Below, one piece after another: positions 60,064 to 64,000 of a DNA stretch of 64,000 nt. The stretch's first letter is position 1, and the number at the start of each line of letters is the position of its first letter. This DNA is from Leptospira fluminis. GTDB taxonomy: Bacteria > Spirochaetota > Leptospiria > Leptospirales > Leptospiraceae. Where the stretch lies: NCBI RefSeq assembly GCF_004771275.1, contig NZ_RQEV01000007.1, forward strand, positions 261,091-325,090, written 5' to 3'. The notes below the pieces were generated by a model that saw only the letters and a list, made by a program, of their open reading frames with translations, had not been told where the DNA came from and ran no database searches. A program made the position numbers and the translations under genes.

Positions 60064-62328
60064 ATGGCATTTGATATAGATATGATCCGCGCACGGTACG
60101 ACAAGATCGGGACCTTGGTAAAAAAAGCTAGATCTGTGGTCGGCAAGCCTCTGACCCTGACCGAAAAAATTCTGTATTCCCACCTTTGGAACGGAGAACC
60201 CACGCACGCGTTCGAACGAGGAAAGTCCTATGTGGATTTTGCACCGGATAGAGTGGCCATGCAGGATGCGACCGCTCAAATGGCCCTCCTTCAGTTTATG
60301 TCCGCGGGAAGAGAGAAGGTAGCCGTTCCTTCCACGGTGCATTGCGATCATTTGATCACCGCCCAGATCGGTTCCTCCGTGGACTTAAGCAAGGCAGCCT
60401 CCGAAAACAAAGAGGTTTACGATTTTCTTTCCTCCGTTTCCAACAAATACGGTATCGGGTTTTGGAAGCCGGGTGCGGGGATCATTCACCAGGTCGTTCT
60501 GGAAAATTACGCCTTCCCCGGAGGAATGATGATCGGAACGGATTCCCACACCGTGAATGCCGGCGGATTGGGAATGGTCGCGATCGGAGTCGGAGGAGCG
60601 GACGCCTGCGACGTAATGGCCGGACTGGCCTGGGAATTGAAATGGCCGAAGTTGATCGGAGTCAAGCTGACCGGTAAGTTAAACGGTTGGACTTCCGCCA
60701 AAGACGTGATCTTAAAAGTGGCCGGCATTCTTACCGTAAAGGGAGGAACAGGCGCGATCGTGGAATATTTCGGAGAAGGGGCGACTTCACTTTCCTGTAC
60801 CGGAAAAGGGACGATCTGCAATATGGGAGCGGAGATCGGCGCTACCACTTCCACCTTCGGTTACGACGAATCCATGGAGCGTTATCTTCGTTCCACCGGC
60901 CGTGCTGCGATTGCGGACCTTGCCAACGGTATTAAGGAACACCTGACCGCGGACCCGGAAGTATATGCGAGTCCGGAAAAATACTTCGACCAAGTCATCG
61001 AAATCAATTTGAGCGAACTGGAACCTCACGTAAACGGTCCTTTTACTCCGGATTTGGCTACGCCCATTTCCAAAATGAAACAAGAGGCGGAGAAAAACGG
61101 ATGGCCTACCAAGGTGGAAGTAGGACTCATCGGCTCCTGCACGAACTCATCCTATGAGGATATTTCCCGCGCGGCTTCCTTAGCGAACCAAGCCGTGGAA
61201 AAATCCTTGACTCCTAAGGCCGAATTCACGATTACCCCCGGCTCGGAGCAGGTGCGCTTTACCATCGAAAGGGACGGATTCATCCAAACCTTCGAGAAAA
61301 TCGGCGCTAAGGTCTTTGCGAATGCCTGCGGCCCTTGCATCGGTATGTGGTCTCGCGTGGGGGCCGAGAAGAAGGAAAAGAACACTATTGTGCATTCCTT
61401 CAATCGGAATTTCCAATCTAGAAACGACGGAAATCCGAACACTTTCGCTTTCGTCGCTTCTCCCGAATTGGTGACCGCGCTTGCCATTGCCGGGGATCTG
61501 ACCTTCGACCCGAACAAAGACACTCTCGTCAACGACAAGGGTGAAAGGGTGAAATTGGATCCGCCGAACGGAGACGAGTTGCCGAAACGAGGATTCGATG
61601 TCAAAGACGCGGGCTTCCAAGCGCCTGCCGCGGACGGCTCCAAAATCCAAGTGGTCGTGGATCCGAATTCCAACCGCTTACAGTTGTTGGCTCCGTTTAC
61701 GAAATGGGAAGGTACCGATCTGAAAGGATTGAAACTTCTGATCAAAGCGAAAGGAAAATGTACTACGGACCATATTTCCATGGCCGGCCCTTGGTTGAAA
61801 TTCCGCGGTCATTTGGACAATATCTCCAATAACCTTTTGATAGGCGCGACGAATGCGTTTAACAGTAAGACGAATTCCGTTAAGAACCAATTGGACGGAT
61901 CGTACGACGAAGTCCCGAAAGTGCAACGCCAATATAAGGCGAAAGGAATCGGCTCTTTAGTTGTGGGTGACGAGAACTACGGAGAAGGTTCCTCCCGCGA
62001 ACACGCGGCAATGGAACCCCGCCATCTCGGAGTCCGCGCCGTGCTGGTTAAATCCTTTGCACGAATTCACGAGACCAACCTGAAGAAACAAGGGATGCTC
62101 GCTTTGACGTTTGCTGATAAGGCGGATTACGATAAGATCCAGGAAGACGATACGATCGACATATCCGGCCTTGCGGGCTTTAAGGAAGGAGTTCCGTTGA
62201 CATTGGTCCTCCACCATGCAGGCGGATCTTCGGAAGAGATCAAAGCGAACCATACCTACAACGGACAACAGATCGAATGGTTTAAAGCGGGCAGCGCTTT
62301 GAATCTGATCGGCGGTAAAAAGAAATAA
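60064..62328 (+). CDS. acn: Aconitate hydratase
   Basis: 754 residues from the ATG at 60064. The GGAG at 60054-60057 is too close to the ATG at 60058 but ideally placed for this one. Cys359, Cys422 and Cys425 ([10 protein letters not shown] and ANACGPCIG) bind the iron-sulphur cluster; numbering is within one of mitochondrial aconitase (358, 421, 424). The length is also that of the mitochondrial type rather than bacterial AcnA (about 890) or AcnB (about 865). It isomerises citrate to isocitrate in the TCA cycle. The end carries [19 protein letters not shown], the swivelling-domain signature. Confidence 0.94.
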   Translation: MAFDIDMIRARYDKIGTLVKKARSVVGKPLTLTEKILYSHLWNGEPTHAFERGKSYVDFAPDRVAMQDATAQMALLQFMSAGREKVAVPSTVHCDHLITAQIGSSVDLSKAASENKEVYDFLSSVSNKYGIGFWKPGAGIIHQVVLENYAFPGGMMIGTDSHTVNAGGLGMVAIGVGGADACDVMAGLAWELKWPKLIGVKLTGKLNGWTSAKDVILKVAGILTVKGGTGAIVEYFGEGATSLSCTGKGTICNMGAEIGATTSTFGYDESMERYLRSTGRAAIADLANGIKEHLTADPEVYASPEKYFDQVIEINLSELEPHVNGPFTPDLATPISKMKQEAEKNGWPTKVEVGLIGSCTNSSYEDISRAASLANQAVEKSLTPKAEFTITPGSEQVRFTIERDGFIQTFEKIGAKVFANACGPCIGMWSRVGAEKKEKNTIVHSFNRNFQSRNDGNPNTFAFVASPELVTALAIAGDLTFDPNKDTLVNDKGERVKLDPPNGDELPKRGFDVKDAGFQAPAADGSKIQVVVDPNSNRLQLLAPFTKWEGTDLKGLKLLIKAKGKCTTDHISMAGPWLKFRGHLDNISNNLLIGATNAFNSKTNSVKNQLDGSYDEVPKVQRQYKAKGIGSLVVGDENYGEGSSREHAAMEPRHLGVRAVLVKSFARIHETNLKKQGMLALTFADKADYDKIQEDDTIDISGLAGFKEGVPLTLVLHHAGGSSEEIKANHTYNGQQIEWFKAGSALNLIGGKKK

Positions 62329-62340
62329 GAGAATAAAAAT

Positions 62341-62367
62341 CGGGTGCCGGCACCAGGCTGGCACCCG
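62341..62367 (+). terminator. Hairpin after aconitase gene
   Basis: CGGGTGCC (62341-62348) pairs with GGCACCCG (62360-62367) 12 bases past the aconitase stop. No U-run directly follows, so termination may need Rho. Confidence 0.5.
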
Positions 62368-62531
62368 TGCCCCTTCAAAGACTGTTTGATTTTTGAAAGT
62401 TACAAATTATAAAAATCATAACATGCAACTTTCGGGGGACAGATACCGCGCACCTCGGATGGGAATGGCCGCTAAGTAGAGGGAAGTTCTGTTGAAAGGA
62501 ATCGCTTACCCTTTTTTTGGTTTAGGAATCC

Positions 62532-62562
62532 TTGACGAATCCGGGCTATCCGTTAGGATAAT
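62532..62562 (+). promoter_or_regulatory. Promoter of the CsoR-family repressor
   Basis: TTGACG (62532-62537) with TAGGAT (62554-62559, spacing 16) or GATAAT (62557-62562, spacing 19). The predicted transcript start would lie inside or just after the operator, giving a leader of no more than about 10 bases. Confidence 0.5.
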
Positions 62563-62576
62563 ACCCATAAGGGTAT
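62561..62576. promoter_or_regulatory. CsoR-type operator
   Basis: ATACCC, ATAA, GGGTAT is an inverted repeat of the form bound by CsoR/CstR repressors (AT-flanked runs of C and G). It abuts the start codon and overlaps the -10 region, so binding would shut off the repressor's own gene. Confidence 0.65.
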
Positions 62577-62849
62577 ATGATAATGAAGGAAATCGACGTT
62601 CGGACTCAGCTAGTTCACAGAATCCACCGGATTAAAGGCCAATTGGAAGCGATCGAAAAAGGCCTCTTCGACGATAAGGCCGATTGCGAAAAGACCCTGA
62701 TGCAATTAAAGGCATCAAGCCAGGCTTTGAAGAAGTTCGGGGAAGCGTACATGCACGCGTATATGGACAAATGTTTTACGGAAAAGAAAGGAAATTCAAA
62801 TATTAAAGAAAACGTAAGGAAGGCGATCCGAACCGCATTTTCGATCTGA
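62577..62849 (+). CDS. CsoR/CstR-family repressor
   Basis: 90 residues (start ATG 62577 or 62583). The all-helical DUF156 fold is clear: VHRIHRIKGQLEAIEKGLFD binds DNA and holds the N-terminal Arg-Lys surface. Cys37 and Cys66 stand at the positions of CsoR Cys36 and Cys65 (29 apart). The position of the copper-ligand His is Tyr62. That pattern, two Cys without His, is that of CstR-like persulphide sensors rather than copper-sensing CsoR. Targets are probably sulphur-handling or metal-efflux genes beyond the window, perhaps the RND pump. A near-leaderless transcript is predicted. An inverted partial copy lies at 63926-64000. Confidence 0.8.
   Translation: MIMKEIDVRTQLVHRIHRIKGQLEAIEKGLFDDKADCEKTLMQLKASSQALKKFGEAYMHAYMDKCFTEKKGNSNIKENVRKAIRTAFSI
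62709..62783 (+). repeat. 75-bp inverted repeat, copy in the repressor gene
   Basis: Identical, in opposite orientation, to 63926-64000. It encodes residues about 45-69 of the CsoR/CstR protein, including Cys66. The second copy reaches the right edge of the window, so the true repeat is probably longer. Confidence 0.9.
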
Positions 62850-62878
62850 CCTTCCTCCGTTCGATGCTTAGACTTCGG

Positions 62879-64000
62879 CTATTCTTTTTTTCCCATTAAG
62901 AACCAATAATATAGCGCCGGGATCGAGAACCGGCTCAGTAAAGTAGCCGCGATTTCTCCGAAAATAAGGGAGACTGCGAGTCCTTGAAAAATCGGGTCGA
63001 AGAGCATGATGGAGCTTCCGACGACGACTGCGGACGCCGTCAATAGCATGGGACGGAATCTGACTAAGCCGGCGTTGATGACCGCCCGTTTTAGCTCTAT
63101 TCCTGTTTCCGTTTCCGTTCGAATGAAATCGACTAAGATGATCGAGTTTCGAACTATGATCCCCGCTCCGGCGATGAACCCGATCATAGAGGTGGCCGTA
63201 AAATACGCTCCGGTGATCCAATGCCCGGGTAGGATTCCTATCAACGATATGGGAATGGGCGCCATGATGATCAACGGGATCATGTAATCCTGAAACCATC
63301 CCAGAACCAATAGATAGATGATCACCATTACGACGGCGAACGCGATTCCCAGATCTCTGAACACTTCGTAAGTAATGAACCATTCTCCGTCCCATTTGAC
63401 GATCGATGATCCGTCGGTAGGAGGCGCTTCCAGCGTGGCGGTCGGATATTTTACCTTATCCGAAAGATTCAGGATTCCGTACACCGGAGCCTCCTCCTTC
63501 CCCGTAAATTCCGCCGTAACGTATTCCAAGGATCTTAGATTTTTCCGATGCAGCGTCCTATTGTTTCGAACGTTCGAAGGCCTCACCGTCTTCTCCGCGG
63601 ATACGATTCCGCTTTGTATGGTGGAGAGGTTCAAGCCTAGGAAAGGATTTTTGGAGCTTCGGGCGGAATCGGAAAGGGAAAGAGATACCGGTATTTCTTC
63701 CGGAGAATCCGTATTCGAAAGGGATAAAAGATCCGTTTCGCTAAAGACCAGATTTGCGTTCCGAGCTAGGGTGGAAGCCTTTACTCCTAAGGCTCCTGCG
63801 GCTCCGTAATCGAAGGGATACAGGATACTGGGTCTCTGGAATCTGAGACTCGAATCGATATCTGCGGTTCCTTTTTGCCTCCGGAGTAGGTCCAGGAGTT
63901 CCGATGCGATATTACGACGGATTTCTTCCGTAAAACATTTGTCCATATACGCGTGCATGTACGCTTCCCCGAACTTCTTCAAAGCCTGGCTTGATGCCTT
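62879..64000 (-). pseudogene. CsoR fragment fused in frame to a truncated RND efflux permease
   Basis: One open frame without a start inside the window reads KASSQALKKFGEAYMHAYMD, then KCFTE, identical to the CsoR/CstR at 62577, and switches at 63925 to EIRRNIASELLDLLRRQKGT. The rest is the C-terminal third of an RND permease: porter region (about 45-190), then the last five membrane helices with FRDLGIAFAVVMVIIYLLVL, ILPGHWITGAYFTATSMIGF and GIIVRNSIILVDFI. Complete RND pumps have about 1000-1050 residues; here the first two-thirds are missing. The product would not work as a pump. A rearrangement or assembly join must lie at 63925. Confidence 0.7.
63926..64000 (-). repeat. 75-bp inverted repeat, copy at window edge
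   Basis: Exact reverse complement of 62709-62783; continues to the last base of the window. Confidence 0.9.

Overview
The window looks like part of the small chromosome (chromosome II type) of a Leptospira, or a close relative in the Leptospiraceae. Pointers are two DUF1574-type SGNH proteins, a fused hemCD inside a hemA-hemCD-hemB-hemL-kinase-regulator-hemE-hemN operon, a futalosine-pathway mqnD, and plasmid-like partition and replication genes close to a complete haem pathway. Base composition is near 50% G+C, high for Leptospira, which suggests one of its higher-GC clades (inference). I see no rRNA, tRNA or CRISPR array.

Layout. 1-3.6 kb: exported or membrane-anchored proteins on the minus strand. 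3.6-6.7 kb: an accessory patch with a possible structured RNA, a toxin-antitoxin cassette that splits a small gene and is flanked by 30-bp direct repeats, a decayed IS3 element, a gene fragment, and a dead higB beside an intact higA. 6.8-14.2 kb: two SDRs, an NDH-2, a phosphatase, a diguanylate cyclase, a cNMP-binding protein, an acyltransferase and an FMN reductase. 14.3-16.1 kb: first parAB pair, with a palindrome inside parB and a second copy beyond the 5' end of parA. 16.1-30 kb: haem biosynthesis (hemH on plus, the rest on minus) with an embedded histidine kinase and response regulator. 30-33 kb: HAD phosphatase, mqnD, metF. 33-35.6 kb: a large protein with discoidin-like domains and eight exact-length 32-residue repeats resembling phage tail fibres.

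35.7-38.8 kb is the most striking part: parA, parB and a probable replication initiator lie in one direction. The parB-initiator gap carries, on the opposite strand, a strong promoter, a short RNA and an intrinsic terminator. This is the plan of an alphaproteobacterial repABC replicon with its counter-transcribed RNA, apparently built from unrelated parts. Related palindromes precede parA and a divergent, degenerate NtrC-like regulator. 38.8-43.7 kb holds mostly unrecognised genes. 43.8-48.4 kb is an MBOAT plus SGNH acylation module. 48.4-62.3 kb holds asd, pyk, a stress-type membrane cluster, a pterin dehydratase, an enoyl-CoA hydratase-like protein, an OmpR regulator, epmA, an OmpA-family protein and aconitase. 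The right edge has a CsoR/CstR repressor and a second, inverted copy of its 3' half fused in frame to a truncated RND efflux pump.

How the genes fit together: the hem operon makes haem from glutamyl-tRNA through protoporphyrin IX under a likely haem-sensing two-component system. Two partition systems within 22 kb suggest that the window spans the origin and partition region of the replicon.
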